Below the pieces are notes generated by a model that saw only the letters and a program-made list of their open reading frames with translations, was not told where the DNA came from and searched no databases. Position numbers and translations under genes: made by a program. A stretch of 64,000 bases of DNA from the NCBI RefSeq assembly GCF_032854445.1, contig NC_088302.1, forward strand, positions 31,961,979-32,025,978, written 5' to 3'. Positions 50,799 to 63,711 of this stretch are shown one piece after another. The first letter of the stretch is position 1. Each line of letters starts with the position of its first letter. This DNA comes from Liolophura sinensis (taxonomy: Eukaryota > Mollusca > Polyplacophora > Chitonida > Chitonidae).

Positions 50799-53700
50799 GT
50801 AAGTTTGGAAGCCATTAACATTGTCAACTTTGTTATCCATTCCTCATTTATTTTCAACTTAAAGACGGTATTTTAAACAGAATACAATAAACGATTTTCT
50901 GTGTTGCATGAGCATTGTTTTTAGAGTTTATGTTACCATGGTAATTTGCCCCATTTCATTTTCATTATATATGACTTCTTTCCTTGGGTTATGAATCAGT
51001 GTCTTTGAAGTCTGTAGAACATGCTATTTTACTTTATCATTCAAGGTACATGCATTGTAATAATGGGAAAATTTGGTAAACCTCGGAAAGAGATTCTATT
51101 GATGTTTTTGTTTTCTTTCATCTCATGGCTAGGAACAAATCTGAAGCAGATAAATATTTGAAAAATAAAATGCTTTCAAAGATATTGATGAATTGTATTG
51201 TTACCGTGGGAACCAGACGTTCTAAGTGAACAGTGACAGGATCCTAAGGGATTGAGTTCAACACTTTGAAGTTCTAAGCTAAAATCATAATTCATACCAG
51301 CCGTCCTATTAATTAGATGAGCGCTGAAATCAATTTCTGGAAGAAGGCTTAGTTTGTAATCTGTCTTTGTAGAATCAGTTCCTGCTCCACCCAGCCTTAA
51401 AGAAAAGATATACTTTGGAACAGTATAAAGCAGTTTTCAAGCAAAAAAGCAAAGTAACAAAGAAAGTGAATCAACTGATTTCAAAAGCCTTTGAAGGATA
51501 GAAGTCGGGCTCTGTTGAATCTATGTAGAATTTGTTAGTGCTGTTCTAGTCAAAACCAAGCATGTGTATTCTTCTCATAGTATTCGGATTTTCTGTTGTA
51601 TTATATTTGTCTGGCAGGTCATGGCCATACGGCTAAGATACTTGTCATTTAATCATCTGCCTTGGTCAGGGAATTTGTAGATACCCCTACTCTCAGTATT
51701 TGTGAGGTCTGGGTAACTGTATGGTCGGCATCGCTCGTGTGGCCATTTGTTGAAGACCGTGTGTCTTCCATCAATATGGGTGCATATTTTAATGCCAAGT
51801 GGAAAAGTTTCTCATTAGCTTACCAAAGGTTGGCTGTTTTCTGCCATCCGTAAAATTGACGACCATTGTATGATAATAAGTGGAAAAGTCTTGAGGATGG
51901 CAGTAAGAAACAATCAATTAAATAAATGAATTAAAGCTGTTATCCAACAGCATTGCCTGGGTCCATGCAGTACTGGTATTTTTTTCTGGTAGCCTGAAGT
52001 CTAGAGAGATCATGATAACGGAAAAGAGAAGGTGGAGCAAAAGGTGGTAGGAATTAACCAGATTTGAGCTGGAGACTGTTAGAATGTGCACTAGGGAAGA
52101 GTTGCTGCAGTGAAATCACCGGTCCCAGTGGCTCCATTGGTAGAGCGTCTGCTTCGGGGGCAGTAAATCCAGGGTCAATTCTGGGTCGGGTCACACCAAA
52201 GACTTTAAAAATGGAAGTTGTGGCTTCCTCACTTGGTGTTCAGCATTAAGGAGAAAGGCAGTGACTGGTTGACCCATACCGGCATAATGGCTCGGGCGGG
52301 GCGGCTTACTTGCCTTCGGTAAGTCGTCTCAGTGAAGCGGCACTAGACAAAAGAGCGGTGGAAATCCGTCCTGCGACAAGGAGGCACATTACATGCACTC
52401 TAAGGACCCCTTCGTCGTCATATGACTGAAACATTGTTAAGTACAACGTTAAACCCTAAGCACTCTCTCCCTACAGTGAATTCATGTCTTTTTAATATGA
52501 GAGTTAGTTGCCTGTGTGCTCAAGAGGCTAGTATGCTTGTGCAGCACAGTGACTCAGAAGACTCTCACCAATGCTGTCACCGTGAGTTCAAGTACAGCTC
52601 ATGCTGGCTTTCTCTCCTGTCCTACAGCAACCTGCGGATGGTCATGTGTTTCCCCCAGGCACTGCCCAGTTTCCTCCCACCATAGTGCTGGCCGCTGTTG
52701 TCTCTCCAAAATTCCAGCCTAAATAGCACAGTTGGTAAAGCGTCTGTTTCAGGAGCGGTAGATCCAGGGTACATCCTGGGTCGAGTCAAAAATAAGACCT
52801 TAAAAAAGGAAGTTGCAATTTCCTCACTTGGTGTTCAGCTTGAAGTTGAATAGTTCAACGACTGGTTGACCCGTATCAGTATAATGGCTTGGGCAGGGCG
52901 CCTTACTTGCCTTCGGTAAGTCGTCTCAGTGAAGCAGCACTAGATAAAAGAGCGGTGGAAATCCGCCCTGCAACAAGGAGGCACATTATATGCAGTCTAA
53001 GGATTCCTTCGTCGTCATATGACTGAAAAATTGTTAAGAACGACGTTAAACCTCAAGCACTCACTCACTCTCTCTCTCTCTCGTAAACCATCATGCTTTA
53101 TCTCAGAGACTTAAAATTTTGATACGGCTCATAAAGGTTTGAACAATCACAGGGTCCTAGAAAGTTTGAATTTTGTTACAAGGTTTTCAAGACATAAAAT
53201 CGGGTTTTTGTATGTTAAATATCATATTGCACTATGCTTGAAATGGATCTATAAGAAAAGGTATCCAATGGTATCATTTAATCTCCTTATGGTGGTGTGT
53301 ACTTACAGTTGGAACTCTTTTGCCGTCAAAGGTAAAAACAGTCCTACTGTGTCATGTGACTTGTTAAAAGTGTTAGGCAACCTTTGTTGACATTAATTTA
53401 TTGATCACCTGTCTGACTCTGTCACAGAGGCACAAATGACAGCTCGTTTCCTTAGGAACTTCTCAAGTTCACAAATCACCTCAATTTTCTCCACCATTCG
53501 TCTAGTTCAAGTTACTTTTTATGACTCTTTTTTTGGGGGTGCCCATGTTATAGTAGATGTAATCAAAAGTAGTTGCCTAACATTTTTGACAGGTCACATG
53601 ATACAGTTGGACTTTTTCTATCTTTATGAGAGAAGAGTTTGAACTCAAAACTCTAAATTCTGAAGTGGGCTTTGTTGACCATACGATCAGAGTTTAGGAA

Positions 53701-56700
53701 CTCTGATGTCACAAAAAGTTTTTTCAATCACGACACTGAATGTTGGAATAAATCTTTTTGCCAAGAGTTAAAGATTAGTGAAATAATGATCCGAAAAATG
53801 CTCCCTTCTGGTGAACATCATAAAAAAACGGTGATGTGACATCAGAGTGCCTAGATACCATCAGTATGGTTCACACAGCCCACCACAATATTCAAATATT
53901 GAATGCCTTTCAAGACTCTTAAAAAAATCTGAAAAGATAAATGAAAGTATTTTTAAGCATAGTTTTCAGTTGTCTGTATAATGGACATTACTTCATATTT
54001 TAGCTTTCTTTTACTGTTATTGTTGTAACGGTTGAACTTGTAGAAAATCACTGGAACCCTCTTTAAGGATAGTGGTGGGTGCCCGGATTTCACACATCTA
54101 CAGCATTGCCAGCCCAAAAACTCGACAAAGTCCCCAAAAAATGGACCAAATACAATGAGGTGGTTTACCCCCACAAGAAGCCGGAGAACCAAAGAGACAG
54201 CGGTAAGCCATACAGAAACGATCAAAGCACAACAGGGAGTTTCCAATTCGAACTCTTTTATTGCTAAAGGTCCAAAAAGTTTTAACTGTTTTTATGTGAT
54301 TTGTCAAAAATATATAAGGTAACTGTTTACAATCTCACTTACGATAACATAGGTACCTGAAAAAGTTTCACGAAAAGTAATTTGGGGTAGATCAATGATA
54401 GATAAAATTGAAGAGCTGTCAGAATGATTGTGAACTTCCTAAAGGAAAGAGTGTCATTTGTACCTCCTAAAGGAAAGAGTGTCATTTGTACCTCCTAAAG
54501 GAAAGAGTGTCATTTGTTCCTCCTAAAGGAAAGAGTGTCATTTGTACCTCCTAAAGGAAAGAGTGTCATTTGTACCTCCTAAAGGAAAGAGCGTCATTTG
54601 TACCTCCTAAAGGAAAGAGTGTCATTTGTACCTCCTAAAGGAAAGAGTGGTCATTTGTTCCTCGGGAGCATGGTGACATAGGTGATCCGTGAATTTTATG
54701 TCAACAAAGTTTGCCCGGATTGTTCGCACGTCATATGATATTACAATAGGACCGTGTTTACCTTTCACAACATCGGGGTCGAAATCAGACTTCCCTGTTG
54801 ATGTGGGACAGATCATTGCTAATTTCACATAGCTTTTGTAAAACAGTTTGCTTGTACCTGTAAATGACAGCATCATGGGCTACGATAACATTTTCAGAAA
54901 AAAAGGTATTTTTTTAGTTTTTGTGAAAGGGAGCACGGACTATGATCAGCTCTCAAACATTGTGTGCTTCTATGCCATCGTTACATGCATGTATTAAGTG
55001 GAAAACCGTCGCCCCTTGGGCACGTCACTAACTGTGACTGACAGAAAGATTGCATCTTCACTAAACAATGAAGATGGATTGAACAACCCCATTAGTGTGA
55101 TATTGACTTCTGATGGCAGGAAGATCGCACGAACAATGAGTGATATCCAACTCCATTAGCCCGATTAGTAAAATATTGGAAATGTCTCTTGTGATAGTAA
55201 AGTGTTTGAAACACTCAGTATGGTTTGCAGTAACCCTGTTTGTCAAGTTAAAAATAGCCATCCTTTTGTGGCTGACTTCAGTGTGTTTGAGCTGTGTATT
55301 TTGTGAAATGCTTGTCTTTCATGCTAACACAAGGCCTTAGGTTTAAAATGTTACCCTTTTTTATTGTTACCCTCTCTGTATTTTGGCTTTAAAGATATGA
55401 GAGCTTTGATACAGAATGAATTAATCCCTGTAGAACAACAAAGAACTGAACTAAATAAATCCTTTGAAGCCAAATGACTTTATGAAAATGTCAAAGGATT
55501 TAAGATTTGCTTATGGCTATTAGTGGTTTAGCAAATGTACTTTCTGAGCCGTATCTAGAAAAAAAAAATTAAAATTTTAATCCCAAACTTTAAAGGTAGC
55601 ATTTTAACAGTGCTAAAAGACATTTTATTAAAATCGTATTTCTATAATGATGTTTTCAGTTTAAGCCTATTAATGAAAGAAATTCATATGAAAACCAAAC
55701 TTTTGTCGGTGAACCATCATATATTTTTGTTAAACTATTGCTACTTTTGGTACAGATGGATCAGTCTGGGCACGTATGCCAACTATTTGGGTGCCCAGAC
55801 AGTTTTCAGAAACTTAAATGGCTGTAGATACATGGCTCAAAGTTCATCCAGTGTCAGTGGGCCTGCTTGAGCCTTCTGCTTTAATGGCTGCAGACATTTG
55901 ATAACATAAAAGCAGCTGGTAATGGATTTACTCCACAATTTGTATCATTCTTCATCTTTTTTGTTTTGTTGGAGAAGTTTACAATGGAATAAAAAACAAA
56001 ACATTAAGTGGAGAGGGATATTAGTGCAAAAGTTGATTATCCTTCAGTTTACATTTTTAGCTCGCCTGTACGAAGTCTTTAAAGGACAGGTATTGTGAGA
56101 AGGGGATATTGGCAGTGGTGATGGCAGTGATGGTTGCAGTGGCTGTGTCAGTGTGTCCAGTTTGGTTACAATTTTTGGCAAATTATAGGGTTGCAGTGGC
56201 CACCCAGAGTACAAAGATAGCCAGTTGTCCGTAGAGATTTGCATATCGAAGTTTTTTACCTCATAGCTGAACATTCCTGAGCCATTCACAGGGTTGCAGT
56301 TGCCACCCATGGTATATGGTTTACCAAATGCAGTTGGCGGATTTGCATATCAAAGACCTGTGTGGTACAGTTGTGCATGAACTCCCCCACAGTGTTGTTG
56401 ACCACACTGGCAACAGGTATTATCTGAATGTGTTGTTATTCTCATGTGAAAATCTATGCTGTAATATGCATGTACATGTATATAAATGTGAAAAGTCATG
56501 GGGCTTTTATTGAAATGAAAGTCTCTAATTCTTCTGCCAGTTTTTATGAATTTTTTATTTGATAGTTTGTTTTGTACCCAGTAAGTTCAGAGTGTGACCA
56601 CAGATTAGGTACAGTCATGACAGTAGTTGAGAAATCAGTGAAACACCATGTAAATGGAACTGACCTTCTCATGATGCAAAGGGGTATATAGGCATATGTT

Positions 56701-59700
56701 AGCTTGAGTGGACAGCTGAAGAGTCTGTTGTTACATGGGCGATGGTTGGAAGTCATGTACCAATATAGCATCGTGGGTCATTCTATTATATAGTCACACT
56801 GTAGGTGTGAAGGTGTCACCTGGCCCATCATTTTGATATCTGGTTGCCATGGCAATAAGACAAGATTCATTACCCAAATTAGGCTGTGCCAGCAGCCCAA
56901 ATCAATTATTAACATTCAATTAGGAAACTATTGTCAGCTCTCCCGAGACAAATTTCAGTTAATTGACAGTTGGTTGCCATAGTTATTTTCATTCATGATC
57001 CAATCTGAGTGACACTGTCATCAGACGAGCCATGAGGTCCCCAGTGACAAAAAAATCATTCCTGTAAAGCTTCAGCAACTCTTCTTCTAGTGCATTCTAT
57101 ACAATTACTTTTATTCATGTATAGTTATAGAGGGTCTTTGAGTTTTTCCCCTTCAAATAAATGTTTCATTCCTTTAAAGATTATGTGCCGTTTTTTAGTC
57201 ATTTTTGCCAAAGTTGTGGTAAGCAGACCTCTCTTGTTATTGTATAAGATTGTGGAAGTTTTGTTTGTGAAAATAGTTGTTTCAGTATTTTTAATATAAA
57301 TGTTTACAATTACCCAATGTAATGTTTGTGGAGAAAATGTCTGTTACATACCGTTCCTTATCTTTAGAATGTTACAACGTCATTGATAGTGCAGCTGCCC
57401 GTCATTTCATATTTCAAAAATCTAGCATTTTTCACTGTTGTTGAAGTTGAGATGAATGAGCCTTGGCCAGTTCAAATGCCATGGTGTTCTAAAAGACAAA
57501 GGGAACAGGCCATGGGATTTTGATCACATCATATACTGTCCACATTGTGCTGTTGATTTTTTGGCCAAAAATAAGCAACAAATTGTTTTTTTGTTTTGTT
57601 TTACAAGTGTATAAATTGTGGAAAAATGTAACAAAATTATTATCATGTACATTGTATGTTGCTCTGATAACTTTGTTTCAAGTGAAACACAAAGCAGTTC
57701 ACCCTCAATCCCAACTCAACAGACATCTGTGTGGGGGCAGATCTTAGCCATAGCATTTATATATTCCGTTTGAACCGCCCCACACTCCGTGTGTGAGTTA
57801 AGTCCTAGCCTTAATGTTTGCATTGAAGTTCCCATGAAAATCATTTGCTATCTACGCACAGGTATATTATTGTAAACAAATAGAACTCGCTGTATAGATG
57901 AATCACATCATGTTAGGAAAGTTGGTCATTTGTTTGCCAAAGGCTTCTGGTTTTCTCCAGACACTCCAGCTTCTTTAACCAAGGATACAATCGTATAAAA
58001 GAAATATTTTTCATCACAAATGATGTCTGTTAAGATTTCTCTCCTGTGATAAACAGATATAATATTGTAAACATGAACAAGGTGGTATATTTTTACTCAT
58101 ACACATGTGATACATATCTTGATATGTTGATTTTAGAGTGACATCATAGCTCTGCATATAAATAAAAATTTTGTTTCGGTGTCGTTGCAGGAAGTGTGTC
58201 ATATGAGAACAAAGATAAAGTACAGTCCAGACAAAATGTGGTATATCGCAGCAATGGTAAGAACCGGACAAAATGTGATATACTGTATTTCAGCAGTGGT
58301 AATGAGGCAGACAAGGTGTGGTATACTGTATTTTAGCAATGTAATGAGCCAGACAAGGTGTGGTAGAAGAACCGTACAAAATGTGGTATATATCAGCAAT
58401 TTTATGAGACAGACAAAATGTTGTCCATATCAGCAATGTTAAGAGCCAGACAGAATGTGGCCCCCATATCAGCAATGTTATGAAACAGACAAAATGTTGT
58501 CAATATCAGCAGTGTTAAGACCCAGACAAAATGTGGTATATATCAGCACTGTGAAGAGCCAGACAAAAGGTTGGATATATCAGCAATGTGAAGAGCCAGA
58601 CAAAAGGTTGGGTATATCAGCAATGTTAAGAGGCAGACAAAAGGTTGGGTATATCAGCAATGTTAAAAGGCAAACAAAATGTTGCATTATCAGCAATATT
58701 AAGAACCAGACAAAATTGGGTATTTTTGTTGAAAGGTCATGACAGTACAATACATGCTAATTTTTCATGCTGTTTTCCCTTTTTTAAATAGTATAGCATG
58801 TTCAGAAAATGTCTGACTTCAACTTTAGAGATGTCTGTATGTTTTTCCCTTTCACTTGTTAGATTAGAGGAATGTCAATAGATGAAGCCATCAAACAAGT
58901 GTCGTTCTACAAGAGGAAGGGATCGGCTGTGGTCAGAGAGGTAATTGATGTAGTATCATTCCTCAAGTACTTTGATAGCAGAATTTTCAGAATAAGTTGA
59001 GGTATATGATTAAGCAAATTTGAGGCAATTCCAAGAAATTTAAAATGAAGTTGTTTTTTTTTCCATGAGTATATGCAAATCAGTAGCTCCTTGGGTTGAA
59101 GTCAGAGCAAGGTAATGTAATCCAGGATCTTTGTTTGAAGATTTTTACCTTTTTAATGCCTTTATCAAATAATCCACTTCAGTGCTGCAAAGAAAAAACA
59201 TGTGCTGTAGTAACATACAGGGAATCAGTATGATTGACTTTGTAGGAAAAATTGTCAGTTTCTGTATTATCATATTCATCAGAAGGTTCTCTATAGAGCT
59301 GTGTTTATTTCTTTATTGTAGGTTTTAGAAGAAGCTCAGGAAATTGCAGTCAGAGATCATAATGTGGAATTCAAATCAAATCTCTGGGTTGGTAAGTGTG
59401 TCTTACAGAATACATGTATGAAGTATTGATTATCCTCAAAACTGTTCGTAATATCCTTGAGTACAGCAGAAAACACTAATCTAATAAATCAGTAAATCAA
59501 AACTGTTGTAGATTTCTGGTCAGCCATATTTGTACCATCTGAAGATATTGTATTCTTAAATTTGCTTTTATGAATGGAACATGGACGAAAAAAAAAACAA
59601 CAAACCAGACTTTTTGAGGCTGTTTCTGTTCAAGGTTTTCTGTGGGTTACATCAGTATGATTTATGAAATACAAGCTCTTTGCTGATTCAGCTTTATGTC

Positions 59701-60647
59701 AGTTGGTGAAGGTTCACTTCAAGAAAAATTTTTCTTTTGTGCTGTTCTTCGTGACTTATTGGATAACAAAATATTTCAAAAATCTTTTAAAAAGCTGTAT
59801 GCGAAAGTATTGGTCAGAGACACAGAAATAATTTCCAGTGGTTTCACCACTAGTAGTGATGATCAAATCAAGCGTAATTGTTGGCTTTCTTTTCCAGTAC
59901 GCAGGCACTGCAGTAGCTTACACTCACTGCAGGCCCCAGTATCAAAAAGTTGTCTTAGACTCAAACCAGACACCCTAATTCCTCAACCTTTTCGCAAATA
60001 AAAGAGCAGCTTTCAGTGCAAATTATGCCTGTTTTTAAGTTGATTTTGTTGACAGAAGCAAAACTAATTTCAGGGCTTCACAAAAAGTAAAATTTTTTTT
60101 TTAGTCTACAAAAGAATGATGCCTTGATACTAAGTTGAGATGTTACCACTGAACTTTGAACTTAAACAATAATTTAACAGTTTTTTGTTGTGATGATGTA
60201 ATGTAACTCTAAGTATTAAAATAAAAATCCTTATTTGAGATGAGTCACTATTTTAGCACAGTAAACTGATAGTGCTGGTGCCTGAGGAATTAAAGCTGAC
60301 CCACATACTCAGCTCATAACCCCACGTGGCAATATTGATCAGTCCCTATTCATGTAAAAGAAATATTCTTGTAAATGGCAATGAACAATCAGTCATTCAA
60401 TCAATCAGTGGATCAATCTTTTCTCACAGAGAGCTCATTCAGTGGAAAATCTATCGTCATCAAAGGTTTGCGAAAACACAGAGGCCCTAGGTACGGAACC
60501 ATCCATTATCGGTACTGTAATTACTTTGTGCGACTGCGAGAAGGCACCCCACCCAAACACTACTACCCTCCACCCCTGACGGGCTATGAACAGATGGAAG
60601 AGTACCTCAAAGAACAGAGAGCTAGGCGCATCCTCTACTCACTCTGA
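50784..60647 (+). CDS. MRPL22: Mitochondrial large ribosomal subunit protein uL22m (MRPL22)
   Basis: uL22m binds 23S-type rRNA of the mitochondrial ribosome and lines the exit tunnel. Recognised coding exons: 50784-50798, 54073-54202, 58191-58256, 58863-58940, 59322-59391, 60430-60647. Seen: FHTSTALPAQKLDKVPKKW then YNEVVYPHKKPENQR, the family core EVCHMRTKIKYSPDKMWYIA, IRGMSIDEAIKQVSFYKRKG, VLEEAQEIAVRDHNVEFKSN, and a C-terminus HYRYCNYFVRLREGTPPKHY ending RRILYSL. All align by memory with human MRPL22 (206 residues); this model gives about 191. Exon 2 ends in phase 1 but exon 3 needs phase 0, so a small exon of 3n+2 bases or another junction is missing from the model. The upstream start (MFALQWW) is inferred. 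Introns 1, 4 and 5 hold SINEs or plain AT-rich sequence. Confidence 0.93.
52121..52470 (+). mobile_element. SINE family B, full length
   Basis: tRNA-like head with A-box TGGCTCCATTGGTAGAGC and B-box-like GGGTCAATTCTGG, a body GACTGGTTGACCCATACCGG, the conserved GGCTTACTTGCCTTCGGTAA domain, and the tail GACTGAAACATTGTTAAGTA-CAACGTTAAACC with CACTC. It lies in MRPL22 intron 1. Confidence 0.92.
52509..52701 (+). mobile_element. Family A SINE, 3'-truncated
   Basis: A diverged head (GCTCAAGAGGCTAGTATGC), GTGAGTTCAAGTACAGCTCA, CAGCAACCTGCGGATGGTCA, ending in CACCATAGTGCTGGCCGC. It sits between two family B copies. Confidence 0.8.
52714..53082 (+). mobile_element. SINE family B, full length
   Basis: Head CCAGCCTAAATAGCACAGTT-GGTAAAGCGTCTG, same body and tail as the copy at 52121, ending in a CACTCACTC/(TC)n run at 53060-53082. 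Confidence 0.92.
54073..54202 (+). CDS. MRPL22: MRPL22 exon 2
   Basis: Encodes WWVPGFHTSTALPAQKLDKV then PKKWTKYNEVVYPHKKPENQ-RDS. FHTS..L and VVYP match the vertebrate protein around its processed N-terminus. The acceptor must be at GATAG|TGG because TAG is in frame just before. Donor G|GTAAGC leaves phase 1. Confidence 0.88.
54434..54660. repeat. 28-bp minisatellite, 8 copies
   Basis: CCTCCTAAAGGAAAGAGTGT followed by CATTTGTA, at exact 28-bp spacing, in MRPL22 intron 2. Confidence 0.95.
58191..58256 (+). CDS. MRPL22: MRPL22 exon 3
   Basis: Encodes EVCHMRTKIKYSPDKMWYIA-AM, the uL22m core helix (KIKYSPDKMWY). Acceptor GTTGCAG, donor ATG|GTAAGA, 22 codons in phase 0. Its 3' end and donor seed the tandem array that follows. 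Confidence 0.95.
58220..58740 (+). repeat. About 14 degenerate 36-bp copies of the MRPL22 exon 3 end and donor
   Basis: The exon's CCAGACAAAATGTGGTATAT-CGCAGCAATG|GTAAGA recurs as units such as CCAGACAAAATGTGGTATAT-ATCAGCACTGTGAAGAG. Early units are 42 bp, later ones mostly 36-38 bp. A GT remains at the donor position in nearly every copy but usually in a weak context (GTTAAG, GTGAAG). Confidence 0.92.
58863..58940 (+). CDS. MRPL22: MRPL22 exon 4
   Basis: Encodes IRGMSIDEAIKQVSFYKRKG-SAVVRE, matching human IRGMSIDQALAQLEF. Acceptor TTGTTAG, donor GAG|GTAATT; 26 codons in phase 0. Confidence 0.96.
59322..59391 (+). CDS. MRPL22: MRPL22 exon 5
   Basis: Encodes VLEEAQEIAVRDHNVEFKSN-LWV, one of the most conserved uL22m stretches. 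Donor G|GTAAGT; phase 1 out, joining to GAG of exon 6. Confidence 0.96.
60430..60647 (+). CDS. MRPL22: MRPL22 exon 6 and stop
   Basis: Encodes ESSFSGKSIVIKGLRKHRGP then YGTIHYRYCNYFVRLREGTP and ends EQRARRILYSL, stop TGA at 60645-60647. It corresponds to the human rRNA-contacting hairpin and C-terminus (YCHYFVKLVEG). Confidence 0.96.
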
Positions 60648-62009
60648 TTGGCCAGTTGGTTGATGATGACAGTGGTGGTTTTCTAGTTAAGTACGCCCGT
60701 GACAAGCCATCGGCGTATTGGTACCTGAAGTGATGTATGTCTATGACATGAGTGGATACAGTATCTGTAGAAACGTTGCTTCTGTTGACAGTGAAAACAG
60801 ACGATCATTTCCTTTGTGGAGTTTGTGCCTGATGGTGTTGTCTTCCAGTGCTAATGTGTAGCTGTTTTCATGCTACCTTGAAAGTCAATTTAATGGAATG
60901 TCACTGCAATGGGGGAATGTTTAAGACTTCAAAATTAGCGTTAAATTTTGATTTAATGCTTGGTATAATGGAATACATGTAGGCCAGCCACTCAGCCAGT
61001 CATTGTATACAAAGTACATTGTATTTCATTGGGGTGTCATGCCTGGTGTTCACAGCACACTGTTATAGTGACCCAGCTCTAAATGTACCAGAGTGTTGGC
61101 ATTTGAACTGGCTTGCTACATGTCACACGTATAGTGCTGATATAATATGACTATTCCAACAAAGTATGAAACCTACGCAAAACCCAAACCAAACACGATC
61201 GTGCATCAAACATTGTATGGGAGTTTCTTTTACATAGATTAGTATATGTTGATGAAATGTTGCTAAAAAAAATTTTGTGGAATGTAAGTGTGAATTGTTT
61301 GTACAGGAGTATCTTGAAAATAGCAGTCAAGGTCATGAATCATGGCAGAGGTCAAAACTACTGCAATCTTCATCAGCTTATTGGTATACTCGGTACTGTG
61401 TTTCATGGTCAGACCTTCACCCTGCTAAATCTGTCAAGATCTCAGTTTGAAAATTTTGCCCTCAAAAGGGGGCATCAAAATTTTTAGAATGAAAATGAAT
61501 GAAGCGATGTAATTCCCGAAATTGAAAAATAAATCACATGTTCAAACAAAAATTTTTACTTTAAGGTGTTGTATACACATTTTCCATATCATCACAAATA
61601 TATTTCGCATCACCATGGATAAATTTTCTATTCCTATCAAATAAATACTAAGGAAATCCGCAGTTCATGAAATTCTTGAAAGTACTTTAATTGTGTTAAA
61701 AGATTTCCAAGTCGTTGGAATGGTGATATATTTTGTGATCGTGAAAAGTCCTAGATATTGCATTACTGGTTTTCTCATACATGCATTATCATATTGCATT
61801 ATGTTCAATATGGAAAGGTACATAAGTTACCAAAATAGTATCCATTACTCTCAACCTAAAGGCTTTTCCTCAGACTGAATTGTCTTTGAAATTGCTGGAA
61901 AACTCGGGAGATTGGATCGTTAAAAGTCCTTGAAAAATGAAAAAAGTGAATGTACATATATATATGAAGATGCAGTTTCTTCGAAACATACAGAATCTGT
62001 ACGCCAAGC
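60648..62009. other. MRPL22 3' flank
   Basis: No further gene is seen. The first AATAAA hexamer noted downstream of the stop is at 61528-61533, which could end a long 3' UTR. The rest is AT-rich unique sequence. Confidence 0.45.
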
Positions 62010-63711
62010 ATATTCAGTTGAGTAGAAGTACTCAGTGGGATGGGATGAGATCCTTGAAAAGGATGATACAAGCGAAGCACCATCTGCATTTCGCTTATTA
62101 CTTACAAACATTTACGATGAGCATTTTCCAGTTGCACCCTTTCGCTCACTAGAACACAGAATAAAAAAAAAACATGGATTGCCCGTGGCATTATTCGTTC
62201 CATATCTGCCAAAAAATAACCTTTATCATGAACGACTACTTCATCCCGATAAAAGAAATCACCATGGAACTTTCAGAAACAAACTTAATAAATTAATATC
62301 AAGATCAAGGAAAGAATACTATGAGTGTAAAAGGCAAGTAACGACAAAAAAAAACGTGAAAAGTTTGGAACAAACTCATAAAACGAAATAAACAACAAAA
62401 TTGTTAAGTGACATAACAAATTTTACTGATGAACGCAACGACCTCTTAGATGATCAATACATAGCGAATAACTTACACAAATATTTCAGCACTGCATCAG
62501 ATCTAAAACAAACTATCCCTGAAACCATGACATCTCCTCTTGAATTTCTGCAACAAGCACCTAACGCATATTTTAACCTATTACCAGCCATACCGAGCGA
62601 TGTTAAATGTATTAACCACGAACTTCGATCCTCTGCCCCAGGTATTGATGAAGTAAGTATGTCTGTGTTGAAATCAGTCTCAGACTATTTCTCAGTGCTC
62701 CTTTCTCATATAATTAATCTTTCCTTTAGACCTGGCATTATCCCAACACTGTTAAAAACAGAAAAACTAACTCTAATCTTTAAATCTGGTGATAAAGCTA
62801 CTTACGCTAACTACAGGCCGATTTCTGTACTACCTGCTATCAGCAAGATTGTAGAAAACTTAGTTGCCTTTCAACCAGTTGACTTTCTGGAAAAAATGCC
62901 ATAGTAACTAGTACTCAATACGGATTTCGATGCAACCATTCCATTGTACACGCCGCCACTGTCCTATACGAAAAATTAGTCTCGGCGAAGGAACAGCGCA
63001 AATTGAAAGCTAATTACTGTCATTGACCTGTCCAAAGCTTTCGACACAATAGACCATAATGTATTGCTGCAAAAACTACGACATTATTGCTGTCGGGATA
63101 TAGCAAATGACTGGATCAAGAGTTATCTGTCCAACAGGCCACAGTGTGTTTCGCATAAAAAGTCCATCTCGCCTATATTCCCAATTGACTGTGCAGTGCC
63201 CCAGGGCTCCATATTAGGACCCCTACTGTTTTTAGTCTGTATAAATAGCATAATCAACCCATCGTCTGTTCTCAACTTCATTCTTTTTGCCGATGACACC
63301 AACCTTCATTTCTCTTGTTATAATATTCATGTAAATTATTAATACTATGACAGATGAGCTTGAGTCACTTCAACACTGGTTCCATGCCAATAAGCTTTTA
63401 CTAAGTATTAATAAAGCTAAATGCATCATCATTAAACAATACAAGAAATGACTCCCTTCAGATATTCCGAAAATAAAAGTAGGCAGCTGTGAAATAGAAT
63501 CTTTTGACGATGTTAAGTTTTTGGGCGTTTTCAGTGCTGACCTATCACGAACATCACACATTACACATGTTTCAAATAAAATTTCACGCAACATAGGAAT
63601 AAAAAAAACATAAAGAAACTAATCAACCCAAAAACACTTCCGATACTGTATCCCTCCCTCATTCTATCCTACCTTTCCCATGCAAATGCACTTTAGGGTA
63701 ATACCTACAGG
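62010..63711 (+). pseudogene. Broken non-LTR retrotransposon (CR1/L2/Jockey-like reverse transcriptase)
   Basis: Fragments in order of a LINE reverse transcriptase appear in shifting frames: a pre-RT region (about 62035-62391), SSAPGIDEVSMSVLKSV and TYANYRPISVLPAISKIVE (about 62640-62855), DLSKAFDTIDHN-like (63030-63060), CAVPQGSILGPLLFLVCINS and FADDTNLHFSC (63190-63320), then YPSLILSYLSHANAL*GNTY (63650-63710). Several stops and frameshifts make it inactive. The endonuclease domain is absent, so the copy is 5'-truncated. A family B SINE follows at 63712. Confidence 0.9.
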
